From: Silene noctiflora
Taxonomy: Eukaryota; Streptophyta; Magnoliopsida; Caryophyllales; Caryophyllaceae
Length of the DNA stretch: 22,944 nucleotides
NCBI GenBank assembly: GCA_009801015.1
Contig: VHZZ01004117.1
Span: forward strand, 64,860-87,803
Direction: 5' to 3'
Shown here: positions 9,671 to 20,430 of the stretch, one piece after another
Numbering within the stretch: position 1 is the stretch's first letter
Layout: every line of letters begins with the position of its first letter
Made by a program: the position numbers and the translations under genes
Notes under the pieces: generated by a model
The model's database searches: none
The model's input: only the letters and a program-made list of their open reading frames with translations
Told to the model about the DNA's origin: nothing

Positions 9671-9833
9671 ACTACCGTACATGATGCATCAACATCTTTG
9701 AAACTCAATTCCTTCCTGGAATACTGGTGTACTACTAGAAATTAGCTTGTCCAAATATATGCTCTTTGGTGAGTCCAAATCTATTTACAAAACAGTTAAA
9801 AAGGTGAAGCCATTGATTAAACAATAACTCACA
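9671..9833. other. Probable 3' untranslated region of the NPF gene
   Basis: AT-rich stretch just after the NPF stop (minus strand). No canonical AATAAA was seen on that strand. Confidence 0.4.
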
Positions 9834-12800
9834 TTAAGAACTATTTTCATCACTTCTACTCTTATGGAATTTACACAAAATTACATAAACTATCAAACTT
9901 ATTGTGCTTAGTATAGCTAGAAGCCAATAGTACTTATCTAGCCTTGCTTTCGTCATATCATCGGAAAACCAGCTTTGTTTCCCTTGTCTTGCATTCACGA
10001 TTTCTATCACCGATATCATAAGGGCACTAAGGAAACTCCCTACCCCAAACACACTAGTGTACAAGGCTATTCCCATGGTTTTCATCTTAACCGGGACTTC
10101 ACCGTAGAAAAACTCTTGCATTCCGACGACAGTGAAAATGTCTGATATCCCTAGCAGTATATATTGAGGTAGTAACCAAAATATACTTAGTGATGGAGTT
10201 TTAAGTCTTTTTTCTTCTGTCAATGCAGCAATTACCATAGCAATGATGGAGAGGACCATTCCGGCTCCCATTCTCTGCAAGACGGTTATACCTCTTTCGT
10301 TCCTTGTGATAACCCGTGCAAAGGGGATGAGGATCTTGTCGTATAAGGGCATTAGCAAGATGATTGAGATGGTAATCGCGGCTTGGAGAGTTGCTGGTGG
10401 GATCTTGAAGTTGGATCCGATGGTGCGCTTCATTGTCATGCCTTGCTTTGTGAAGAATGTGGCTGGTTGTTGGAAGATAACAGCAAAGAGTAGCAGCATT
10501 GTCCATATTGGGAAGAGCCTTAGGGTTACCTTGACATTGTCCGAAAAGCGGATTCCAGAGGGTTGTTCTTCACTAGGCTCCTTGCTTGCAACCAGCTTTT
10601 GAGAAGAGAGTTGATCCTCCTGTAGTCTGATTAAAAAGAGACTAATCAGTTACACTTGAAATCGGTTTTGACAGTTCGCAATTAACTCGTACCCAAAATG
10701 ACTGGACTCAGTCCAATATGAATTTTTGATACATCCAAAATGAACGGACTCGAGTCACTCGACCTTATCCAATATGTATGATCCGTTAGCCAAGTCTAGT
10801 TCTATTGACGTATTTAAATCGAAAGAAGAATGCTTACTCAAGTTCTGGAACAGAGACCCTGCATTCAGATTTACAACTTCGACATTTGAACACCTTGATG
10901 ACAGCAGTTTTCAGGCCTTGACACGCAGCTACGAGTGGCTTACGATCAGCAACCATCTCCTTGCCGGAATCACACCTATAAAATCTGTGCCCACATGAAA
11001 AGAACACATTTGATGCAGCCATGACCAAAGTAGGGACAGCAAAGCCGAGAGACCACCCGAAAGTGTCCTGAATGTAGGACATGATAGAGACTCCTAGAAG
11101 GCTACCACTGCAAACACCGAAGTACCACCAGGTGAAGAAAACAGTCTTTCTCGAGGAGCATGTCTTGTCTATTTGGTTGGAGGGAAGGGTTTCGTCATCA
11201 CCAAGCTGTTCTACTCCAAATGCCTGCAACGACGGATTGTAGCCTCCTTGGCCCAAGGATACTAAGCAGAGTGACCAAAACATGATGGCTGTTGAAGTAC
11301 TTTTGCTTGTTGGAAATGGCCATGCCCATTCAAATGTTGTTGTTGTCAATGCTGCAAGGCCCTTTTGAGTTGAAAATTAAGATAATTAGTCGAAAAATAC
11401 TCGATCTGAGGAAATCAAGAACCGCGTTTTGACATGGTGTTTGCACGCGAAAATTGAGGTGCGACGACACTACCCTGGTTTCGAGATTAATCATCAGATT
11501 TAACTTTTTTAGTTGAAATGTGCTCAGTATCTTTATGGTGATTAGTAAGGAAGTAATTTTATAAAGTTATTCCCCTGACTGAATTTTCAGTAAATTAAAA
11601 GCTTAAACTATGAAGATAGAATCAAAATCATTAGAATTATACTGGATTAGCCAAAATTTACTAGAATAATATCGAACAAAGTAAATAATATACATGATTT
11701 GCAGGCTATCACGTATATCTGAGTTTTATCCAGTAAGTACCGGTTGCGAGTTCCCTTGTCAAAAAAAAGGTTGTATAACTTCCAATGTCTACCACATTGA
11801 GGTGGGTGTAGTATTAGAAATTGTTACCAACGTGGATTGGAGTATATAAGGTATTTTGTTTAGGGTACGAATGTGGAGGAGCCTACGACATCCACTAGTA
11901 TAATGTATAAAAGTATTTCTTACTTAATGGATACGGGTGTGGAGGAGCCTAAAACATCCACTCATCTCTTATGACATTTAGATTATTGTCGATAAATTTA
12001 CATCCACAAACTTAAAATCACATAGATTTAGTGATTTACCTAATTAAATCTTAATTAATTCACAATGTAAGTGATTAGGATTAACATGGACAAACTAAAG
12101 CATGTTAAGATGAGGTTTAATAGGATTATTAAGAAGTGCATTCACCCGTGGACACCATTCATTAACCCCATTACACATTTATATTGCAAACTCTCAAAAG
12201 CAAAGGCTTCAATTTCTGATCACTAGTTCTAACTTTGTCTTTCACCAATTATTGTATTAGATGACTAAATGTGTCAACCAAAAAGATACGGAGTAATTGA
12301 TTTTGTCACTAGTCAAATTAATTAATCATTGATTTCTTTTGCTATTTAAGCCAATATTTTTCTATGTTTCAACCATCTAATTATGGTCATATATGTCAAG
12401 TGGAGCTACAATTATTTCCCAAAATTACCAAAGATATAGCAATACATAAATAGATAAGATTCAAGTACACGTTACAATGCATTTAATAAGCTTCAAATCT
12501 TTATATTTTTGTCGGAATTAATTTCCCTATTTACTAAAAGAATAAGTGATCTCTCAATTTTTCCTCTAAAAAACATCTTCTTATATAAGAAAACTAACTA
12601 CAATTAAGTTTATTTATCAAATAAGGAAACTAATAATTATATTTTATTTCATTAAATTATTATCGTTTCATTAAAAATAATCTTTTCATCAAATTATATT
12701 ATTTTCATTAAATTCTAAACTATAATATCTTAATTAAAATATAAATAAAATTTATATAAAACTATAAATTGTTAAATCTTTTATTGACTACGTATAAAAA

Positions 12801-15048
12801 AAACTGTAAATCGCATATTAAGATAATTTAAAAATTGAAAACATTAGCTTTGTGGTATAATTTTTTTTTTTTTTAATAATACATTTGAACACATTAGTCA
12901 ATTCTCTCGATTAATTATCAGTTACAACATTTTTCCATACGAACAATTAATGAGATACCATTATTATATAAGTAATTTATTAAAAATAAAAGAAACTCTA
13001 AATACTAAACTAGTTTATACATTACTATGATAGTGGCGGAGTCAGAATGTGAATTTAAAGCGGCGAATAATTTGAGAGCGACAAACAAATAATGGTATAA
13101 GGTACACTCGATAAAACTAAAATTCAAAATTTCGGAAAATTGAACTAATTTTTTTGAAAATATCATCTGCCAGAGAGGACAAGCGCCTCCTACTAACCCC
13201 CTGACTCCACCACTAATTATGACCTACAATACGAATCACATTTTATTTGGGGAGATTTTTTCATTATAATGAAATATAAATACTCTAAAACATACTCTTA
13301 TATTTTGGACATAAGTTATTATTGTTTGAACTTTTCAGCATAAATTTTAAACAATGATAATTATCGATCGAGATGAAGGAAGTAATTAATAATTGAGTGG
13401 TAGGCAAGCTTCATCAAAACTCTCTTATATGGACTATTCTCATTTGTTGCTCTTTTAACCTAATTTTAGCTACCTTGGCTTTTCTTCCAATTAATGTGTT
13501 CAATTTGTAGTAATTTAGCTAATTAATGCAACTCCAACCTTTTCTTATTCTTCCCCACACTATATTAACAGCTTAACATGCTTTTGCCCATGCTATCACT
13601 TGACTAGATACTTCCATTTTTATCACTATCAATAATGTGAGTGAAATATTTATTCAATCACTTGGGAACAAATTTGTGTAATAAAGCGTGATATTTAAAA
13701 TAAACCTTTTCTCCTAAATAGATTGTTTATAAGTGTCTTTGACATATTTCATACACCTTGATAACATTTTTACCTAAATTTTTTTCATATCGACTCTTTT
13801 CATTACACCTGTTTTAAGACATTAGAGTAATGTTACTTTGTCTTTATAGCGTAATGACAAAAGTTAATAACACAAAAATTACCAACACAAAAGTATTTAT
13901 TGTAATTCTTACCCAGTATAAGAATCAAACTGAGGTAATTTTTTTTGAGTTAGTGATTAAGTTAATAATCATAGATAGGCCGATGGATACTCGTGTTTTT
14001 AGATAGAATCGTAACTAAAAACAAACGTAAATACTTTTTTCTGGCAATTTGGCTAACATATATCGGTTTTTAAAATTTTTAAACCTTTTCAATTTATACA
14101 GAATAATGATTTAATAACTCACCAATATATAGATGAAAGATGAAGTGAGTATAGTAGAGTAATGATCACGTAGAGAATCAGCAAGGGGAGCCACCAAGAG
14201 AGGCATAATAGACGTAAATCCACACCATGTATTGACGCTTTTCGCCGCCGTTGAGTTGCTCATGTTAATAACGTCGGTAAGATATACGACTAAGTTTGAT
14301 GCCACCCCTTTGAACGCAAACCTCTCCATTCCGGCTATTACTGTAACGACCATGTATGCATGTTATCGTACACCACAACTAATTTAGATAACTCGATTCA
14401 TATTTAATGTTGGGAATTTGGGATGCATGCATGCAACGTAAATTAGAAAATATACTTAGTAGCTAGGATTTGGGAATAGCATGATAAGGAGAGTGGGTGA
14501 AACATATCACAAGTCTTTTTTACAACCCTTATTTGTTACTAGCATGCAAAGTTGGAAAGATAATTTGACTACTTGTGGTGAAACTTGATGACTTCAAAGT
14601 AATAATAATAATAATATAGGTGATAATATAGGTGATAATGAGACTGTGACACCATGTGATATCCAAAAAAAACAGTGACATATTGAATAAGCACCGTAAT
14701 TATATTGCATGTATAAAAAATTAATTTCTTCATTAAAAGAAAAAAATTATGTGATGATAACCTTGCCTACACATTATTTACTTCTCATGCACGGAAATAA
14801 GTGATGATGTCGATTAGAGATGATTAGCATTATAACTCAATATTCTGTAATAATTGAATAAAATAGTAATTTGTAAAAAAAATGATTAATTATTGAGACG
14901 AAATAACTATACAAAACATTGAGTAATACTCTGTATATTTATTTCAAAATTGAAAGATTGATTGATGAGTAATAGTGAGAATCGAATATGTACCTATAAG
15001 CATGATACATGACTTGTTTAAGCTTGTAAAACTCTGTCCTCCAGCCAT
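9834..15048 (-). CDS. NPF5: NRT1/PTR family transporter, NPF5 subfamily
   Basis: Four minus-strand exons join in phase: 15048-14994, 14340-14123, 11361-10838 and 10626-9834. They total 1590 nt, giving 529 residues and a stop at 9834-9836. All introns are GT-AG. The protein is a 12-TM major-facilitator transporter of the NPF (POT/PTR) family, proton-coupled carriers of nitrate, peptides, hormones or specialised metabolites. Wording such as [50 protein letters not shown] and [16 protein letters not shown] matches the NPF5.10-5.16-like clade, some of whose members act at the vacuolar membrane. Exon 4 supplies the C-terminal six helices ([25 protein letters not shown]). The N-terminus is short: only 18 residues come from exon 1. 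At the TM1 ExxER proton-coupling motif the first Glu is Ala (AGMER). Intron 2 is 2.76 kb and holds transposons. The length is slightly below the usual 550-600 but no segment appears to be missing. The substrate is unknown. Confidence 0.92.
11873..11962. repeat. Direct repeat pair in NPF intron 2
   Basis: GTGGAGGAGCCTA followed by ACATCCACT occurs at 11873-11896 and 11939-11962, 24 bp each with two or three mismatches and a 66-base period. The purpose is unknown; it may be a decayed tandem duplication. Confidence 0.75.
12521..12815 (+). repeat. Diverged copy of the Helitron-like sequence in NPF intron 2
   Basis: The stretch opens CCCTATTTACTAAAAGAATAA, like the 5' end of the element at 3866. 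It shares ATTTTCATTAAAYTCTAAA plus TATAAT.TTAATT wording with 4230-4280, and ends near a weakened hairpin-like ACTGTAAATCGCA. No clean CTRR end remains. Edges are approximate. Confidence 0.4.
13031..13215. mobile_element. Short MITE in NPF intron 2
   Basis: A 185-bp unit with 15-bp terminal inverted repeats TAGTGGCGGAGTCAG / CTGACTCCACCACTA (14 of 15 match). The flanks ACTATGA (13024-13030) and ATTATGA (13216-13222) match 6 of 7, suggesting an old 7-8 bp target duplication. The termini resemble a widespread plant GTGGCGGAGCCAG repeat. It is non-coding. Confidence 0.75.
14590..14640. repeat. Simple repeats in NPF intron 1
   Basis: A TAA microsatellite (about five units) is followed by two copies of ATATAGGTGATA-type sequence. 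Ordinary slippage repeats. Confidence 0.7.
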
Positions 15049-15365
15049 TTAGGAAATAATAAAGAGAATTGTGGATTTGATAAGATGATCAAAATTGTAG
15101 AATTAATAGAAAATGAACGTTGTAATTGTAATACAATGTGCTAGCAACATTGCCATCTTTATCAAGGTTTTATCAAAGCTTTCTTATTAAAGGAAATATA
15201 TATATTAGCTCAATTATATTATATAGTATAATATTTTTATATCATGAGAGACATTGCGACCACCATTTTATATTGGAGTCCTTGTTCATCATAAAGGTAA
15301 AACCCATTAAGCTTTTTTGTTTTCTTGTCGTGGTGCTATTGGACACTAGACTTTGCACTTAATTA

Positions 15366-15583
15366 CTCCCTCAGTTCCGGACTAACGGTCATTTGTTTAC
15401 CTTTGATTTTGACACATCAAGGAAAAAGGATGAGACCAATTATTAAATAGTAAGTACATGCAGTGGAACAAATCTCTTTAGAGGATCAAATTATCAATCA
15501 AAAATATTTCTAAAATAAAATAGTAAATAATAAAGTGAAATACCCAAAATAAAATAAATGAATAAATATCGAGACAGAGGGAG
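15366..15583. mobile_element. Stowaway-like MITE upstream of the NPF gene
   Basis: The ends are CTCCCTCAGTTCCGG and, reverse-complemented, CTCCCTCTGTCTCGA. TA flanks both sides (15364-15365, 15584-15585). It is 218 bp long and more diverged than the copy at 3991. It lies about 320 bp upstream of the NPF start codon and so could contribute to that promoter region. An AT-rich TATATATA run, a possible TATA element, sits at about 15197-15204 between them. Confidence 0.7.
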
Positions 15584-15621
15584 TAAGAATTTGCTAAATT
15601 CTTCAAGAACTATCGACATTC

Positions 15622-15687
15622 GACATGTGAAATTATATATGTTTAATAGCTTATGACATGTGGAATTATATATGTTTAATAGCTTAT
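15622..15687. repeat. 33-bp tandem duplication
   Basis: GACATGTGRAATTATATATG plus 13 more bases occurs at 15622-15654 and again at 15655-15687, with one difference. A recent local duplication in intergenic DNA. Confidence 0.95.
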
Positions 15688-15952
15688 GTTAATTGTTGCT
15701 ATACTAAGATAATTAAAATTATAGGATTAGATGCTTGAATAATTAAATTCTTAATTTAAGGATTTGGATCGAATTACTTTTGGCTTATTAGGATGATGAC
15801 ATATGAATACTCCAAGTATTATCTGTCAATCATAGATTAGTTTTCATTTTCAATAATTATGAAGGAAAAGATGAGGTAATGTCAACCGATGGTACCAACT
15901 TCAATACCACATTCATATCGAATTATTTATTAATATATACCAATATTTTTAA

Positions 15953-16485
15953 GAGTAAATTACAAATAACTCTTTTATATAGTCAACTTTTTTGAAATAA
16001 CTCTCTTTTATAATTTTTTATCTAAAAAAGTCCCTTATAAACCCTGTTTTTCAACAAATCAATGCCTGTTCCCCGAAACTAGATTTATTTTTTATAGTTT
16101 CATAGATTTACCCTTACTTATAACGTAATCTCTGCATCGATACTACGTTTTCATAACCTATGACCAATTCCAAACCTCTCTCAAATCTAATACATTCAAA
16201 TCATGCACTATGAGCAAAGAAGAATCAAGCATAAACTCATCGTTTTATCTTATTTTAAAGAACAACATAGTAAGTAACTGAGGAGAACTTAACATCTTAT
16301 GTAAGTAAAAAATGAAGGGACAAATGAATTTTTGCCCGAAAAATTCAAAAATAAGTCTCATTCCGATGAAGAAGCATTGATTTGTTTAAAAATATGTTTT
16401 AAAAAGGAGTTGTTTGAATAAACAATTATAAAAGGGGTTATTTCAAAAAAGTTGATTATATAAAGGAGTTTTTTATAATTTACTC
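15953..16485. mobile_element. Mutator-like MITE with long terminal inverted repeats
   Basis: The left terminus (15953-16017) and right terminus (16421-16485) are inverted repeats of about 65 bp, roughly 90 percent matched by eye. Both open GAGTAAATTA and include CAACTTTTTTGAAATAAC. A perfect 9-bp duplication TATTTTTAA flanks them (15944-15952 and 16486-16494), the size typical of Mutator-like elements. The roughly 400-bp interior has no transposase. Confidence 0.88.
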
Positions 16486-17961
16486 TATTTTTAAAATATT
16501 TCATGGGAGTAGGGTGGTATCGAAACTAAAGTATCATGATATTGTAGCACTTTTCATTATAAAATATATATGTTGATTGATTAGATTTTGTTTAGAATCT
16601 GCATTCTAACCAATTGAAATTGAAATTCACAATTGAGAATTTTATGTATGTTACTACTTGCCACATTTTCTACTTGTTAAACAAAAGTCATTCTCTCTAA
16701 AAAAACATCATCTTCTTCTCTCTAGAAAAAACCCTAATTAAATTTATTTTGCTACTCTCGCATCTCCGTTCCTCCCACCTTTCCCTTTCTCATCCCATTC
16801 CGTCGTCAATGTTGTGGCCAATGGCCTCTCTCCGGCGATCGATCATCCCAACAACGACAACTTGTGAAACCCAGTTTAACCCACTCGCCTCATATTTAGT
16901 CCCTTAATTGTCCTCCGCAATCATTCAAGTGGTTCTCTATTATTTTCTCTAATTTTCCGTCTTTTTGTTTTCTCCACCAACAAGATATGTTCTTCGATTC
17001 ATCATCTGTCTTGCTGCTTTACTGTAACACCCCCTTCTTACCCGGCCAAGGTAATGGGAGGATGTTACCATCTCGGTTTCCCGAGTCAGTGAAATCGGAA
17101 TTACGAATAAGAAACATTTAATATAAATGACAAGTTTAGCGATTACATACATGATAAATGAATAACAAGTGAACTATACAAATACAACGTACTCATCTAT
17201 CAACTACGTCATCTACATGACTTGACTCCAAGTCCGGAACTCGTCCCGTCTCCCGGATGCTACCAAAACACAACCGTACTTAACCTGCTCCCCATATGAT
17301 AGGAAATATCATATGGATTGACACAGGCCACCCCGAAAATAGGTGAAAATTTACACATAGCCACACACGGCCAGTTTCAATAATATAAACATATAAGACG
17401 CGACATATGAAATATGATTATGCGACACGACAATGAAATGCATATAACACGGCCTCCAATCAAACCACTCCGTAGCCAACACCGATATCAGGGACATACC
17501 CACGGTACCCACAAACCGGTGACGACACCGCAGGACTGCCCACCAAAATAGCCGAACCGCAGCCCGTAAAAAGGTACACGGGACACACCCGTGGTACCGG
17601 GCCCGAGAGCGACTTGGATCCCCTGCCAGACGACGTGGCTCAACCACACGCGTCCCTTCATAACTCAAGCCATTAATGTGCACATCGCTCTTGGAGTGAG
17701 AAGCTCCAAGAGGCGACCCAAGCGTAAGACGGTCTCCCAACCGCCTTACGTCTCCATGAGAACAAGTACCACCGTCACAACTCCGCCAACATCCTCCACT
17801 ATCTCATATAACACAATATGAAATACAATATGCCAACACGTCTTCTTCACATGTGCAATAATCACCAAAAATGTCTCTTTCTCATATGAAATGGATGTCA
17901 ATTAAGTCAAGTACTCATGAACCAACAATCAAGAGATACTTCAAGACATACTCCCCAATTA

Positions 17962-18008
17962 ACATGTTATAATGTCAATCCAATTACATGTTATAATGTC
18001 AATCCAAT
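17962..18008. repeat. 24-bp tandem repeat
   Basis: Two adjacent near-identical copies of ACATGTTATAATGTCAATCC plus four bases, with a partial third ATCATGTTATAATGT near 18068. It lies within the nested LTR-like unit. Confidence 0.9.
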
Positions 18009-18618
18009 ATCATGCCACCATGAAATATTAACACTAATACGAGACTAACAACATTTACCCACAACAATCATGTTATAATGTAATAACAACACAATAATGA
18101 CATATTCAACCATTCATACTTATTGAAGGCGAGTAGGATTAACCTACCTTTTAGCATACTCCAATTAGCACAAGTAAGCACACTAATCCTCCTCTAAGAA
18201 GCCACATCCTACAATTAATTAAGTAACACTTATCACAACCATATCCTACAACAATAACAATACCAATAAATCCTTAAGTAACTCCCTTAATTAACCACAA
18301 CCCTAATTAAATTCTCATAAGACAACTCTCCTAAAAAACAGGGTTTACTAACAAAATAAGAAGAGGAAAAAGAGTGACTAACAACTTACAAAGATAAAGA
18401 AATGAGAAAGACGAGATCTTGGATACCAAATCTTCAAAGGCAAGGGGAAATCACCAAGGATAAGGTTTAGGAGGATATGAGGGGATTTTTGGTGGTTGAG
18501 AGAGTAGAAAGGATAAGGTGGTAGTGTTTTCAGGGGGGGAAATATGAAAAAAAATAAGGATTAGAAAGTGATGGGTCATCTATCACAATCTTGTGCAAAA
18601 AGCCGGACAGCGACAGGG

Positions 18619-18804
18619 CACTCGGTCGAGTGCCCGGTTCACTCGGTCGAGTGCCCGGTTCACTCGGTCGAGTGAAACTCCACTCTGTCGAGTGAAACCC
18701 AACTCGGTCAAGTGACTCAACATCAGAATTTTTCACAAGATTTCCGTCTCACTCGGTTGAGTGAGGCTCCACTCGATCGAGTACTCTATCTACTCGGCCG
18801 AGTG
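18619..18804. repeat. Array of eight near-palindromic 14-mers
   Basis: The consensus is CACTCGGTCGAGTG. Copies start at 18619, 18640, 18661, 18681, 18701, 18750, 18770 and 18791. Successive spacings are 21, 21, 20, 20, 49, 20 and 21 bases, so most copies lie on the same face of the helix two turns apart. Each half-site CACTCG/CGAGTG is self-complementary around a GGT, GAT or GGC centre. It could be a protein-binding array, a foldback structure or a decayed satellite. It sits at the end of the LTR-like unit. Confidence 0.9.
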
Positions 18805-20162
18805 TCAACCTTAGAAACTACGGGATATTAAATTTGGTTTTTTAAAAAAAATTGTCTTTTCTTCGTGATTTTGCATGGATCCGATCTTGCATGAGATCGG
18901 GGAGGTGTTTCCTCTTTCCTCTCCCCTTCCCCCACCTAGCTCCACTGATATGTCTTGTTCTGTTGGTCTGGGTAGTTTCTTCTCGTTGTTGTTTTGATGA
19001 GTCCAGTCGTATTATATCACCGTCTTTGGGCACGATATGGTGTTCCCCCTCCCCTCGTCCCTTCCCCCACCTACCGGGTCAGTCTGTGTCATTGCGGTAA
19101 TTCATTAGGCTGTGATCGACTTTCCATATGCTTGTTCAGTTGTGCATGTTTGTTTTGTGTTTGACATGGTTCCGGTGGTGTGGTGGTGTTTGTCTTGGTT
19201 ATTTTGTTGGCCGCTTTGATTATGTCAGGGGGCTCCGTTGCGTGGTTATGTTAATTTGTGGGAGTTTTTTCTCATTTGGTTCACGAGTGGGTTGTACCGA
19301 TTTTGTTTGATATTTTTCTGTTGTTTGGTGATTCGGGTAGGTTTGAGATGGGTGTGAAGGTGGCGATGCTTGATCTGGATGTGGTTGTTTTCTCAATTAA
19401 TTTTTATGATGCTAATTATGTTTGTTTTATTGTTTTTCATGCAATTTCATTTTATCCCATTCTGTTTAAATAATAATTTTTTTACACCTTTGGATTCTCA
19501 TGGTGTTAAGATTAGTAACGGATTAATAATGGTGATTGTAACTTTGCATCCGGTTTCTATTGTGCCCATCTCTCTCCGACCTTCCAAGATGGTTTTGGTT
19601 AGGAGGTTGTTCAAGTTGATTTCTCTAACATTACCTATCTACTTACTCGCTTTTCTTGGCTACGAGTTTCTTGTGTGCAGAGATTGTTTTCCAAAGTGTA
19701 GGAGTTTCTCTCCTCTTGAGGCAAATTTTTGTGGTTTGCATTCCGCCTTTCCTTTCTACGTGCTTGTGGTGTAAGTGCATTTTTCTCACTCTCGATGGAT
19801 CAAGGATCTCGTTGGTTTCCATATGATCACGTGTATCACAGCCATGGGGATGAATCTCCGAGACACAATTTTGTGCCTTTTTGTAGGTATTTCTCCGAAA
19901 CTCCGTCGATTAAGATGAGTAGAGTATGTTCGATCATTTGGCCAGCTTTGATCGTCCCTTCAAGAATGTAGTGGATGTTGAGGTTGATTTTCATATTCAG
20001 CCATCCGTACGCCATCAACACACTTCTGTTACCCGACGTAGTTATCTTATTATATTAGTTTACTTTATTACTAAAATAAGTGTATTTGATCAAATGAGTC
20101 AAATGTCATCTGTATAGGAACTTTTTTTTATGGCTGCCAAAAAAAAATGTATGTTACTACTT

Positions 20163-20430
20163 ACTAATATATAAGGAGAAAGTTTAATAATTTTAAAATC
20201 AGTGAGTTTTTGTCTTTTGGGCTTTTAAGTTGGTGTATCTCTTATTCATGGGGATGTACTAGAGGCCTTTATATCATGAATATATGGTTTTTCAGCCTAT
20301 AACTTGGTTACGATGATTTGAATTGAATTTTTACCGTTGGATGAAGATTTATTTGTTCCTTTTTATATTTGTTTAGTGACCTCCACTCTATTTTACATTA
20401 ACAAATAAAATGAGGATGTATGTACTTATA
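20163..20430. other. Short unannotated stretch
   Basis: AT-rich DNA between the LINE target duplication and the broken edge of the copia element. It resumes the host sequence interrupted by the LINE. I see no gene. Confidence 0.5.

Larger units (their letters stand above)
17023..18832 (-). mobile_element. Large LTR-like unit nested in the LINE
   Basis: The plus-strand edge starts TGTAACACCCCC, a common plant LTR opening, and the unit ends near CTACGGGATATTA at 18830, like LTR ends of the GGGTATTACA kind. The composition (GC-rich 17200-17780, then CA-rich) differs from both flanks. It may be a solo LTR or other non-coding element; I see no primer site or coding domain and the 5-bp target duplication is not clear (TTTAC against TTTGG). 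The strand is a guess. It contains the tandem CATGTTATAATGTCAATCCA repeats and the palindrome array listed separately. Open frames inside (for example 17351-17740) have no recognisable domain. Confidence 0.45.
16660..20146 (+). mobile_element. LINE-like non-LTR insertion, internally deleted and interrupted
   Basis: A perfect 16-bp duplication ATGTATGTTACTACTT flanks the insertion (16644-16659 and 20147-20162). The right end is TTATGGCTGCC followed by a run of A directly against the duplication, the signature of target-primed reverse transcription. The left end has a pyrimidine-rich leader (CTTCTTCTCTCTAG, AAACCCTAA, then C-rich sequence), like plant L1 5' regions. Removing the LTR-like unit nested at 17023-18832 leaves about 1.7 kb, far below a full-length LINE of about 6 kb. 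I see no endonuclease or reverse transcriptase motif, so it is non-autonomous or deleted. Open frames near 19258-19774 show no zinc knuckle or other known domain. Confidence 0.75.

Noticed and set aside
10243..10602. Plus-strand open frame of 119 codons
   Set aside because: Antisense shadow of NPF exon 4.
13007..13016. Helitron 3' end at AAACTAGTTT
   Set aside because: CTAG is present but is part of a short palindrome with no hairpin just upstream.
17351..17740. Open frame of 129 codons on the minus strand
   Set aside because: It is inside the LTR-like unit and overlaps another open frame on the opposite strand. The GC-rich composition explains the lack of stops; no domain is seen.
18601..18832. 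CRISPR-like array
   Set aside because: The repeats are 14-bp palindromes with 6-7 bp spacers in a plant genome; neither size nor context fits.
19258..19774. Open frames of 71 and 134 codons on the plus strand
   Set aside because: They lie in the LINE-like insertion, overlap each other in different frames, are low-complexity hydrophobic and show no LINE or host domain.
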